From DATKCF01 sp035513345 (GTDB lineage Bacteria; Gemmatimonadota; Gemmatimonadetes; Longimicrobiales; RSA9), in NCBI GenBank assembly GCA_035513345.1, contig DATKCF010000036.1, forward strand, positions 1 to 64,000: 64,000 nt of DNA, written 5' to 3'. Of this stretch, positions 54,666 through 62,739 are shown piece after piece (position 1 is the first letter of the stretch; every line of letters starts with the position of its first letter). A program made the position numbers and the translations under genes. The notes beneath the pieces are model-generated. The model was not told where the DNA came from. It saw nothing but the letters and a program-made list of their open reading frames with translations, and did not search any database.

Positions 54666-54941
54666 ATGGTGAACACGCGGCGTGGCGCAGTGCCCCGCCT
54701 GATGTGGGCCCTTGTCGTCGGCCTGTTCGTAGGTGCGCTCTTTACAAGGCTCGCCGTCCTGTTCCTGCCGGACAGCGCGGCGCGCGAGTTTCTGACGACA
54801 TCGGTATCGGCATCGCTCGGTCCGTTGAGCGTCGATCTCATTGCGATCGCACTCATCATCGGACCGCTCACGTTGAATCTGAACGCGCTCAGCCTGGTGG
54901 GTATCCTGCTGGTGGGGCTCGTCATCCGATCCTGGCTCTGA
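54666..54941 (+). CDS. Small membrane protein, DUF4321-like
   Basis: 91 residues with two hydrophobic stretches: LMWALVVGLFVGALFTRLAVLF at the start and the second half with ALIIGPLTLNLNALSLVGILLVG. The pattern of a first helix, a short loop with SLGPLSVDL, and LTLNLNALSLVGI resembles the DUF4321 family found beside cell-envelope genes. Function unknown. It starts 41 nt after the polyprenyl synthase and 18 nt before tatA. Confidence 0.75.
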   Translation: MVNTRRGAVPRLMWALVVGLFVGALFTRLAVLFLPDSAAREFLTTSVSASLGPLSVDLIAIALIIGPLTLNLNALSLVGILLVGLVIRSWL

Positions 54942-54959
54942 GGGCCGAAGAGAGGAAAC

Positions 54960-55235
54960 ATGCCGTTTTCAATGGGGCCAACCGAGATGATCTTCATCAT
55001 GGTCGTGCTCCTGCTGATCTTCGGTGCCAAGCGCCTGCCCGAACTGGGCAGCGGCCTCGGTAAGGGGATCCGCGAGTTCAAGCGATCGATGAAGGACATC
55101 AACGCCGAGATCGATCGGGTCGGCGAAGAGGACAACCAGATCTCTTCACCGAGGCAGCGCCAAGCCGTCCCGCCGGCCCGCGAAGCCGCCGCGCCCGCAC
55201 GCGAACGCGAGAAGGAATCCAGCGACCTCAGCTGA
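54960..55235 (+). CDS. tatA: Sec-independent translocase subunit TatA
   Basis: 91 residues: an N-terminal membrane helix (TEMIFIMVVLLLIFGAKRLPELG), the FGxxxLPELG hinge and an amphipathic helix (GLGKGIREFKRSMKDI), then a charged tail. GAGG precedes the ATG. It forms the Tat pore with TatC (44162). Its length and tail do not clearly separate TatA from TatB; the context gives only one such gene. Confidence 0.93.
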   Translation: MPFSMGPTEMIFIMVVLLLIFGAKRLPELGSGLGKGIREFKRSMKDINAEIDRVGEEDNQISSPRQRQAVPPAREAAAPAREREKESSDLS

Positions 55236-55283
55236 GAGATCGACCGCAACCGCGCGGTCGACGCTCACCAAGGTCGAACGAGG

Positions 55284-55313
55284 GGCCTGGCGAGACAACG
55301 GACTCGCCGGGCC
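55284..55313. terminator. Hairpin between tatA and the convergent ppiD-like gene
   Basis: GGCCTGGCGAG (55284-55294) pairs with CTCGCCGGGCC (55303-55313), 11 bp with one G-T pair and an 8-nt loop, followed by TTCCGCC. There is no T run. It lies 49 bp after tatA and is the likely end of that transcript; with little directionality it might serve both converging genes. Confidence 0.5.
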
Positions 55314-55350
55314 TTCCGCCATCCTGCCGCCTGAGCTTGCGGGATTCCGT

Positions 55351-55447
55351 GGCACCGGCTGGCGGGGATTCCACCGCCTCAGGGCCGGTCGATTCCCCAA
55401 ACGTTGGCCGCGGCACCGGCTGGCGGGGATTTCGCCGCCTCAGGGCC
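55351..55447. repeat. 36-bp direct repeat between tatA and ppiD
   Basis: Copies at 55351-55386 and 55412-55447 begin GGCACCGGCTGGCGGGGATT and end CCGCCTCAGGGCC; they differ at two of 36 positions. The 25-bp spacer contains GATTCCCC. The repeat is not related to the GTTTCTGG family. A third partial word (GGAGATTCCCGG) follows at about 55450. Confidence 0.8.
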
Positions 55448-55482
55448 GCGGAGATTCCCGGAGCCAGGCCGCCCGTCCGGGT

Positions 55483-57312
55483 TCAGTTCAGGGCAGCCTG
55501 CTGCGCCGCCGTCTGGCGAGCCAGTTCGGCGCGGTTGTCGACGACCCGGGCCTCTTCGCGCAGGGCGGTCAGATAGTTCTCCCACCGCTGCTGCGCGAGG
55601 GCCTGCGATACCTGCTGGCGCTGCTGCGCCTTCTGCTCTTCCCAGGCTTCGCGTGACGCGTCCACACGCGACACCGTCTGAATGATGTAGACCTGCTGGT
55701 CGGCGTCGATCGCGCCGCTGATCTCGCCGGGCCGAAGCCCGAACGCGGTGCCGATCGCGGCGTTCATCCGGCCGAGTCCGGGCACGACATCAGACCGGGC
55801 GAACGGGCCGGCCTCGCGCACCTCGGCATCGACCGATCCGGCGACCTGCTGAAGCGACTCGCCGGCGCGGATCCGGTCGACGGCGTCGCGGGCGATCTGC
55901 ATGGTCCGCTCGATCTTTTTCCGATTGACGAGCGCGGTCCGGATCGTTTCGCGCGCCTCTTCGAGCGTTTGCGTCCTTTCGTCCTCCTGGCTGACCAGCT
56001 CGAGAGCGTAGAACGACCCCGGCGACTCGAAGACCTCACTGACCTCGCCGGGCGCGCCCGTATTGAAGGCCCAGTCGGCACCGTCCTCGGCCTGGCCGAT
56101 GCCCGGCAGGAACGCGAGGCCCGGCAGGAGATCGGCCTGATGCACTTCCAGGTCGAGCAGGCGCCCGATCGCGTCGAGCGTGTGCGTCTCCGACAGCACG
56201 TCGATCGAATCGGCCACCTCGAACAGCTCGTTCTCGTGGTCGAACGACAGCTCGATCGGGATCATGATGTGGCGGAATTCGGCCTCGTCGCCCGTCCTGC
56301 TCTCGACCCGGATGATATGGTAGCCGAAATCCGACTGGACCGGTTCGCTGATTGTGCCTGTCGGCAGGGAGAACACGGCCTGCTCGATCGCGGGGTTGGT
56401 CTGCCCGCGCTGCACGGTCACGAGTCCGCCCTCCTCCGCTGACCGGGTGTCGGCCGACTCGATCAGCGCAATCTCGGCGAAATCGGCGCCACCGACGATC
56501 TCTGCCCTGATCCGTTGCGCCCGCTCGAGCGAAGCCGCCGTGTCCGCAGCGTTCGGTCGCGAATCGATCATAACGAACTTGACGCTGGCGCGGGCCGGCC
56601 GGATGAAGTCGTCGCGGTGCTCGCCGTAGAACGCCGCGATCTCGGCGTCGCTCACGCTCACCCCCCCATCCGGGATCCGGGCCTGCGGGTCGAACGCCAC
56701 GTACCGGACCATCACCGAGTCCCGCGTGTCCCGCCACATTCGCCACAGCTGTTCGTCCGCCACGTAGATGCCCGAGGTCTGCTGGAAATACAGCTTCGTC
56801 TGCGGAATCACGCTGCGGTAGTACATCTCGAGGCTCAACAGATCCGCGGCGGGCACCGCGGGCGAGGACATGTACGCGTGGTACTTTGCAAGGTCGAACT
56901 GGCCGTCCGTCATGAACGCCGGATTCGCACGTACGCCCGGCGGTGGTTCGAAACGTGCGGCCTGCAGGACCTCCGCATCTGTCACCACAATGCCACGGCG
57001 GCGCAGCTCCTGCTCGATCAGCTTCTGCATCACGATCTGCTCGAACGTCGCATCCTCGATCTCGCGCGTCAGCGCCGGGCCGATCGGGCCGCTCGCCAGC
57101 TGACTCTGCTGGTCGTACAGCGAGCGATACGCCGTATTGTATTCCTCGTACGAGATCACGTCTCCGTTCACACGGCCGATCTCGCCGCCACTCATCTGCG
57201 CACCGCTCTGGCCGGTCATGTCCATGCCCCATTCGAACACCATGAGCGCAACGAACGCGACCGCGACCGCGAGCATGATCCACTTCGTGTTTTCACGCAT
57301 TGCCTGCATCAT
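55483..57312 (-). CDS. ppiD: Membrane-anchored peptidyl-prolyl isomerase, PpiD/SurA-like
   Basis: 609 residues. An N-terminal membrane anchor (WIMLAVAVAFVALMVFEWGM) is followed by a SurA-N-like chaperone region with GEIGRVNGDVISYEEYNTAYR and a parvulin domain at about residues 235-345 (AEIVGGADFAEIALIESADT, LPTGTISEPVQSDFGYHII). A second, degenerate parvulin-like part and a Gln-rich tail follow. It probably helps fold proteins leaving the SecYEG channel. Convergent to tatA, divergent from the acidic TPR gene. Confidence 0.9.
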   Translation of the reverse strand: MMQAMRENTKWIMLAVAVAFVALMVFEWGMDMTGQSGAQMSGGEIGRVNGDVISYEEYNTAYRSLYDQQSQLASGPIGPALTREIEDATFEQIVMQKLIEQELRRRGIVVTDAEVLQAARFEPPPGVRANPAFMTDGQFDLAKYHAYMSSPAVPAADLLSLEMYYRSVIPQTKLYFQQTSGIYVADEQLWRMWRDTRDSVMVRYVAFDPQARIPDGGVSVSDAEIAAFYGEHRDDFIRPARASVKFVMIDSRPNAADTAASLERAQRIRAEIVGGADFAEIALIESADTRSAEEGGLVTVQRGQTNPAIEQAVFSLPTGTISEPVQSDFGYHIIRVESRTGDEAEFRHIMIPIELSFDHENELFEVADSIDVLSETHTLDAIGRLLDLEVHQADLLPGLAFLPGIGQAEDGADWAFNTGAPGEVSEVFESPGSFYALELVSQEDERTQTLEEARETIRTALVNRKKIERTMQIARDAVDRIRAGESLQQVAGSVDAEVREAGPFARSDVVPGLGRMNAAIGTAFGLRPGEISGAIDADQQVYIIQTVSRVDASREAWEEQKAQQRQQVSQALAQQRWENYLTALREEARVVDNRAELARQTAAQQAALN

Positions 57313-57366
57313 GACAGCAACGACTCCTGCTCCGGGGCCCGGATCCGATGAGTTTGTCGAACCGTA

Positions 57367-57396
57367 AACGTAACCGCTTTACCCGACCGCTTTCAA
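57367..57396 (-). promoter_or_regulatory. Candidate ppiD promoter
   Basis: On the minus strand TTGAAA (57396-57391) and TACGTT (57372-57367) are spaced 18 bp (17 if TTACGT is taken as the -10). The leader to the ppiD ATG at 57312 is about 48 nt and contains GGAGCAGGAG. It is back to back with the plus-strand promoter at 57442. Confidence 0.5.
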
Positions 57397-57441
57397 CCGG
57401 AACCGCGCGCGGGACGAACCTGACGATACGACCCGCGCGCG

Positions 57442-57471
57442 TTGACACGAGGTTCAGGGCCGGCCTAACTT
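57442..57471 (+). promoter_or_regulatory. Promoter of the acidic TPR-aroQ-acc operon
   Basis: A perfect TTGACA at 57442-57447 and TAACTT at 57466-57471 are spaced 18 bp. The transcript would start near 57478 and have a leader of about 39 nt with GGAG at 57506-57509 before the ATG at 57517. It probably drives the TPR gene and the overlapping aroQ. Confidence 0.55.
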
Positions 57472-57516
57472 GACGCGTTTTACGCGGCACAACCGGCCAC
57501 ACGTTGGAGCGGTCCA

Positions 57517-59517
57517 ATGATCGATTCCCACCGGGACGAGATCGCCAAGCTCGAGTCCCTGTTCGCGATGAATCCCGAGGGGCGTGTGTTCACGCACCTC
57601 GCCGAGGCGTACCGCAAGGCCGGACAGCTGGAACGGGCGCGGCAGGTTCTCGAAGAGGGGCTGCAGCAGCACGCAGACTACGCCAGCGCGCACGTCGTGC
57701 TCGGCCGGGTCTTGGAGGATTCCGGGCACGACGAGCAGGCAACCGCCGAGTTCCGGCGAGTTCTCGAACTGGACCGTCACAACCTCGTGGCGCTGCGCTC
57801 GCTCGGCCAGCGGGCCGTGCGCGCCGGCCAGACTGAGGAAGCCCTGCACTACTACGGCGAGCTTGCCGTTCTCGATCCGACCGATCCGGAGATCCAGGAT
57901 ACGCTGCGCGGTCTGACCGACCAGCGGTCAACGGAGCCGGCCGCGGCGCGTGAGCCGGATGCCGTGACCGGCGACTCGGGCGCGGTCGAAATCGAGATGC
58001 AGGAAACGGCTGGCGACATGGATGGCTCGGCCGTTCCGCGCATGCAAGGCATTGACGCGGACCCGTACGACACGGACCCGATCGAATCGTCCGATACGGA
58101 ACCGGAGCCGGTGGAAGAAGCGCCGCCGGAGCCGGCATCGGCGTGGCCGGAGACCGAACCAGCCAATCTGGCAGGTTGGCCGGAAGCGAGCAGTGGCGAG
58201 GAAACCGCGCAGCCGGGCGAGGCGCCGCCTCTGGATGAGGCGGCATGGCGGGAGATTTCCGGCGCGGGCGGGCATGCGGTGGAGGAGTCGCAGGCGGAAT
58301 CCGATCCGATCGAGGCGACCGCGGCGGGCGACGAATCGGCGACGATGAGCTTGTCCGACCCGATCGAGGAGGAACACAGCAGGTTCGCGCCGCCTCCGCA
58401 GTCCGAGCCCGATGCTGCCGAACCGTCGGCGGCTCATCCGGATGCGCGGGAGGCCGGATCGGAGGCGGAGGCCGGTCCGGACGATGACGCGGGGGCCGGA
58501 TCGCCGGACGCGGATGAGGATGGCCCCGAGGTCGAGGGCCGCTGGCAGCCGCCGGCGCCGTCGGTAGCGGACGCCCAGGCAGAGTTGACGCGCCCGCCCG
58601 ACTATTCGGCGGAGTGGATCTCGGCGGACCGGTGGGAATGGGTGGCGGGGTCCGCGGACGAGCCGGGAGGTTCGTCGTCGGCGCCATCGGACGAGGATGG
58701 AGAAGACGAATCGTCGCCTGAAATGCCGGTGAGCGAAGCTGGTGGGTTCGACGAGGAAACGTCGTTTGCCGATGTCATGGAAAGCGAGCCGGTCGATACG
58801 TTCGAGGAAGGCGCGGCGGCGGTGCTGGACGCGTTCTCGCGGTCGAGTGAGGAGTTGGAAGGCGACGACATTCTGGCGGACGACGAGTCGGGATCCGCCT
58901 TCGCGTTCGGCGCGGGTCATGGTGAGGCGGACGACGACTCGCCCGTGAGCTGGGTCACGGATCGTGATGACGAAGGCGACATGGTCATCACGGAGACGCT
59001 GGCCGAGATCTACGCATCGCAGGGGCTTCACGACCGGGCGGTGGCGGTGTATCGTCGGCTGATCGAGCAACATCCCGGCGATGACCGGCTGTTGGCCCGC
59101 CTGTCCGACCTCGAGTCGGCGGCGGGATGGACAGAGGAAGGCTCGGCGCAGCCGGCCGAGGCCGGCGAGGAGGGTGAGGCATTCCTCGAGCGAGTCGAGT
59201 CCGCATGGACCGGCGGACAGGGCGTTGCCGCCACGGAGGACACGCTTTACGCGTGGGCCGAGCCGACCGCCGATCCGGTCGAAGGCGGCCCGAGCGCCCG
59301 CGACTATTTTGCCAGCCTGCTGGCGTGGCGGCCGGCCGAAGCAGTACCGTCAGACTTCGTGGCGGAGTCGGCGCCCGCGTCGGCCGGCGAGGCCGAGGAT
59401 TGGTACGGCGCGGAGGCGGACCGCGAGCCGGACGGTGGCGAAGCCGGCGAGCCTGGTCGCGAAGGTGAGGAGGATCTCGAGATGTTCCGGTCCTGGCTCA
59501 AGAGCCTGAAGAAGTGA
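57517..59517 (+). CDS. Acidic TPR protein with long disordered middle
   Basis: 666 residues. TPR repeats occupy about residues 5-130 (AEAYRKAGQLERARQVLEEGL, FRRVLELDRHNLVALRSLG). About 350 residues rich in Glu, Asp, Ser, Ala and Pro follow, with no hydrophobic core, so probably unstructured and strongly negative. A short TPR-like unit recurs near residues 495-535 (ITETLAEIYASQGLHDRAV). No signal peptide. Function is unknown. It overlaps aroQ by 4 bases, so it is co-translated with an aromatic-pathway enzyme. Confidence 0.85.
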   Translation: MIDSHRDEIAKLESLFAMNPEGRVFTHLAEAYRKAGQLERARQVLEEGLQQHADYASAHVVLGRVLEDSGHDEQATAEFRRVLELDRHNLVALRSLGQRAVRAGQTEEALHYYGELAVLDPTDPEIQDTLRGLTDQRSTEPAAAREPDAVTGDSGAVEIEMQETAGDMDGSAVPRMQGIDADPYDTDPIESSDTEPEPVEEAPPEPASAWPETEPANLAGWPEASSGEETAQPGEAPPLDEAAWREISGAGGHAVEESQAESDPIEATAAGDESATMSLSDPIEEEHSRFAPPPQSEPDAAEPSAAHPDAREAGSEAEAGPDDDAGAGSPDADEDGPEVEGRWQPPAPSVADAQAELTRPPDYSAEWISADRWEWVAGSADEPGGSSSAPSDEDGEDESSPEMPVSEAGGFDEETSFADVMESEPVDTFEEGAAAVLDAFSRSSEELEGDDILADDESGSAFAFGAGHGEADDDSPVSWVTDRDDEGDMVITETLAEIYASQGLHDRAVAVYRRLIEQHPGDDRLLARLSDLESAAGWTEEGSAQPAEAGEEGEAFLERVESAWTGGQGVAATEDTLYAWAEPTADPVEGGPSARDYFASLLAWRPAEAVPSDFVAESAPASAGEAEDWYGAEADREPDGGEAGEPGREGEEDLEMFRSWLKSLKK

Positions 59518-59981
59518 GGTTGGCCGTCATGAACGGCCCCAACCTGAATCTGCTGGGCCGGAGGGAGCCGGAAGTCTACGGGCACGAGACGCTGGCGGAG
59601 ATCAACGGCCGCCTCGAAGCGCTCGCCTCCGAACTCGACATCGAGATCGAGTTCTTCCAATCGAACAACGAAGGTGGCCTGATCGACTACATTCAGGAGG
59701 CGGCGGGCCGGGTCGACGGATTCCTTGTCAACGCGGGTGGATACACGCACACGAGCGTCGCGCTCCTCGACGCACTCGTAGGCGTGGGGTTACCGTACAT
59801 CGAGGTTCACCTGTCGAACCTGGCCGCGCGCGAGCGGTACCGCCGGCATTCGCTGTTGTCGGGCCGGGCCAGCGGCGTAGTGTTCGGATTCGGGCCGGCA
59901 GGGTATTCACTGGCCATGCGCGGACTGGTCGATCGGCTGCGCGCCGACGGCGCGAGCGGGTCGACGTCCGCGGACACGTGA
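59514..59981 (+). CDS. aroQ: 3-dehydroquinate dehydratase, type II
   Basis: 155 residues from GTG 59514 (GTGA overlap). Catalytic Tyr22 in PEVYGHETL and His99 in PYIEVHLSN are in place, with FFQSNNEGGLIDYI and VNAGGYTHTSVAL; the usual NPGAYTHTS reads NAGGYTHTS here. It makes 3-dehydroshikimate in the shikimate pathway. Only about 12 nt separate it from accB, a pairing seen in several phyla. Confidence 0.94.
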   Translation: MRLAVMNGPNLNLLGRREPEVYGHETLAEINGRLEALASELDIEIEFFQSNNEGGLIDYIQEAAGRVDGFLVNAGGYTHTSVALLDALVGVGLPYIEVHLSNLAARERYRRHSLLSGRASGVVFGFGPAGYSLAMRGLVDRLRADGASGSTSADT

Positions 59982-59993
59982 AGGAGTACGGAC

Positions 59994-60593
59994 ATGGCAG
60001 GAGCCGACATGCAACGTGGCGAAACGCCCAGGAACAGACGGGCGCCGCAAGCCTCGCCTGACGCCAATGGGACGGCCGCGTCGAACGGACCGGTCCTGAT
60101 GAACCTGGAATTCGTCCGCGAGCTGATCGAGGCCGTGGACGGTTCGGGCATCGACACGCTCGAGATCACACGGTCGGGAACGCGGATCCGCATATCCAAG
60201 TCGCCTACCCAGGTACTGGCGCCTTTGGGCGCGGCGGCGGCCGGCGGTCCGGCGTCGGTGACGACGGCGAACGCGACGACTGGTGCGCCTGTTGAAGGCG
60301 CCGCTCCGGCGACGGACCGTGTGCCGGAGAAGGCGGGGCCGGAGCTTTCGGAAGTGAAGTCGCCGATGGTCGGCACGTTCTACCGTGCACCGGCACCGGA
60401 GGCTCCGCCGTACGTGGAGACGGGGTCGATCGTGTCGAAGGGGCAGACGTTGTGCGTCCTCGAGGCGATGAAGCTCATGAACGAGCTGGAATGCGAGGTT
60501 GACGGAGTGGTCCGCGAGATCCTGGTGGAGAACGCGGATCCGGTCGAGTACGGCCAGGTGCTGTTCCGGATCGAGCCAACGGGGTCTGCGTGA
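59994..60593 (+). CDS. accB: Biotin carboxyl carrier protein of acetyl-CoA carboxylase
   Basis: 199 residues from ATG 59994. After a variable, Asn/Ala-rich lead of about 35 residues comes the AccB N-terminal region with LEFVRELIEAVDGSGIDTLEI. An Ala/Thr/Pro linker leads to the biotinyl domain with SPMVGTFYRAPAPEAPP and EAMKLMNELE, biotin being attached at Lys160. It works with AccC, encoded 65 bp downstream, in malonyl-CoA synthesis. The carboxyltransferase genes are not in the window. Confidence 0.94.
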   Translation: MAGADMQRGETPRNRRAPQASPDANGTAASNGPVLMNLEFVRELIEAVDGSGIDTLEITRSGTRIRISKSPTQVLAPLGAAAAGGPASVTTANATTGAPVEGAAPATDRVPEKAGPELSEVKSPMVGTFYRAPAPEAPPYVETGSIVSKGQTLCVLEAMKLMNELECEVDGVVREILVENADPVEYGQVLFRIEPTGSA

Positions 60594-60658
60594 GCCAGGC
60601 GACACTGGATTGCGGAGCTGCCAGCCGCTCCACCATCCAGCGGGCCTGACCGGCGCGA

Positions 60659-62020
60659 ATGTTCCGCAAAGTCCTGATCGCCAACCGCGGCGAGATCGCG
60701 CTGCGCGTGATCCGCGCCTGCCGCGAGTTGGGCATCCGAACCGTTGCCGTCTTCAGCGAAGCCGACCGTGAATCGCTGCACGTGCGATTCGCCGATGAGG
60801 ACGTCTGCATCGGTCCGCCGCCGGCCCGCGACAGCTATCTGAATATCCCGCGCATCATCGCGGCGGCGGAAATCACGGGCGCGGAAGCCATCCATCCGGG
60901 CTACGGTTTCCTGGCGGAGAACGCGGAGTTCGCCGAAATCTGCGAGCGGTCCCGGATCACGTTCATTGGTCCGACCGCTGAGCAGATCCGCCTGATGGGT
61001 GACAAGGCGGTGGCGCGCCGGACGATGGCGGACGAGGGCGTGCCGACGGTGCCCGGCAGTCCGGGCGCGGTCCAGGATGCGGAATCGGCGCTGACGATGG
61101 CGCGGGACATGGGGTTCCCGGTGATCATCAAGGCGGCTGCCGGTGGTGGCGGCAAGGGCATGCGGGTGGCGGCGGACGCGTCGTCGTTCGAGGCGCAGAT
61201 GCAGATGGCGCAGAACGAGGCGAGGTCGGCGTTCGGCGATGCGTCAGTGTACCTCGAGAAGTATCTGCTGAAGCCCCGCCATGTCGAGATCCAGATCATC
61301 GGGGACAACCACGGCAGAGTCGTGCACCTCGGCGAGCGCGAATGTTCGATCCAGCGCAGGCACCAGAAGCTGATCGAGGAGTCGCCGTCGATAGCGGTGA
61401 CGCCGGAGTTGCGCGCGCGCATGGGCGAAGCGGCGACGCGCGGCGCGAAGGCGATCGGCTACCGCTCGGCGGGCACGGTCGAGTTCCTGCTGGACAGCGA
61501 CGGCAGCTTCTACTTCATGGAGATGAACACGCGGATCCAGGTCGAGCATCCGGTGACCGAAGTGGTGACCGGCATCGATCTGGTGAAGGAGCAGATCCGC
61601 GTTGCGGCGGGCGAGCCGTTGACGCGCAACGGCGAGGGGTTCGACGAGCTGCGCGGTCACGCGATCGAGTGCCGCATCAACGCGGAGGATCCGGCGCGCA
61701 ACTTCTCGCCTTCACCGGGTACGATCACGACGTTTCACGCGCCGGGCGGGCCGGGCGTACGCGTGGATACGCATGCGTACGATGGCTATCGCGTTCCGCC
61801 GTACTACGATTCGCTGATCGCGAAGGTGATCACGTTCGGTGCGGATCGTCCGGAAGCGATAGCGCGAATGCGGCTTGCGCTCGAGTCGACGATCATCGAA
61901 GGCATCGATACGACGATTCCGTTCCTGCTCGAGCTGATGGACAATCCGGCCTACATCAGCGGCGACATTGACACGAAGTTCGTCGACCGGCTGATGGCCG
62001 AACGGAGCGCATCGACGTGA
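60659..62020 (+). CDS. accC: Biotin carboxylase of acetyl-CoA carboxylase
   Basis: 453 residues. It starts MFRKVLIANRGEIALRVIRA; the ATP-grasp domain has AAAGGGGKGMR and HLGERECSIQRRHQK, and the C-terminal domain GVRVDTHAYDGYRVPPYYDSL. It carboxylates the biotin on AccB using bicarbonate and ATP. No clear ribosome binding site precedes the ATG (GGCGCGA). It overlaps comB by 4 bases. Confidence 0.96.
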   Translation: MFRKVLIANRGEIALRVIRACRELGIRTVAVFSEADRESLHVRFADEDVCIGPPPARDSYLNIPRIIAAAEITGAEAIHPGYGFLAENAEFAEICERSRITFIGPTAEQIRLMGDKAVARRTMADEGVPTVPGSPGAVQDAESALTMARDMGFPVIIKAAAGGGGKGMRVAADASSFEAQMQMAQNEARSAFGDASVYLEKYLLKPRHVEIQIIGDNHGRVVHLGERECSIQRRHQKLIEESPSIAVTPELRARMGEAATRGAKAIGYRSAGTVEFLLDSDGSFYFMEMNTRIQVEHPVTEVVTGIDLVKEQIRVAAGEPLTRNGEGFDELRGHAIECRINAEDPARNFSPSPGTITTFHAPGGPGVRVDTHAYDGYRVPPYYDSLIAKVITFGADRPEAIARMRLALESTIIEGIDTTIPFLLELMDNPAYISGDIDTKFVDRLMAERSAST

Positions 62021-62724
62021 CGCTCGACGTGGCGTTCACGCCATCGGAAATCGAAGGTGTACGGCTCGAGGGTCGAACCGTTATCGTGATGGATGTGCTG
62101 CGCGCAACCAGTACGATCGTGGAATCTCTGTGGAACGGGGCGCGTGCGGTCATCCCGGTCGACACGGTCGAGCGGGCGGTGAGGACAGCGGCGGACCTCG
62201 GCGCGGATGCGGTGCTGTGCGGGGAAAGGGACGGCGTACGGATCGACGGCTTCGACTACGGCAACTCGCCGCGCGAGTTCGAACGCGGCGTGATCGAGGG
62301 CCGCACGTTGGTGATGTTCACGACGAACGGCACGCGCGCGCTGCTGGCCGCGGCCCGCGCCGATGCCATTCTCGTGGGCAGCCTGCTCAACGCCGATGCC
62401 GTGGCGGCGGCCGCCGCGGACGCCGGCGATGTGCTCCTGCTGTGTGCGGGCAGGAAGGGGCGGTTCGCAATGGAGGACGCGGTTTGCGCGGGCGTGATCG
62501 GGCGGCGCGTCGCCGAGCGCGTGAGGATCGACCCGACCGACGCCGCACGTGCCGCGATCGTGCTGGCCGGCCGCGACGACGAACTGGCCGAAGGCCTGCT
62601 CCACACGACCGATGCCGCCGAGAGCCTGCGCTCGATCGGACTCGGCGAGGACGTCGAGTTCTGCGGAGTGGTCGATCGGTACGACGCCGTCCCGCGGCTG
62701 CGCGACCATCGGATCACCCTCTAG
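62017..62724 (+). CDS. comB: 2-phosphosulfolactate phosphatase (ComB family)
   Basis: 235 residues from a GTG overlapping accC. Conserved parts are RTVIVMDVLRATSTIVESLWNGA (in parts), GERDGVRIDGFDYGNSPREF and MFTTNGTRALLAA. ComB enzymes dephosphorylate phosphosulfolactate on the way to coenzyme M in archaea, and occur widely in bacteria without coenzyme M, where the role is unsettled. Here there is no neighbouring sulfolactate gene, so the substrate is open. Confidence 0.88.
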   Translation: MTLDVAFTPSEIEGVRLEGRTVIVMDVLRATSTIVESLWNGARAVIPVDTVERAVRTAADLGADAVLCGERDGVRIDGFDYGNSPREFERGVIEGRTLVMFTTNGTRALLAAARADAILVGSLLNADAVAAAAADAGDVLLLCAGRKGRFAMEDAVCAGVIGRRVAERVRIDPTDAARAAIVLAGRDDELAEGLLHTTDAAESLRSIGLGEDVEFCGVVDRYDAVPRLRDHRITL

Positions 62725-62739
62725 TGGTTCACTAGCGCG

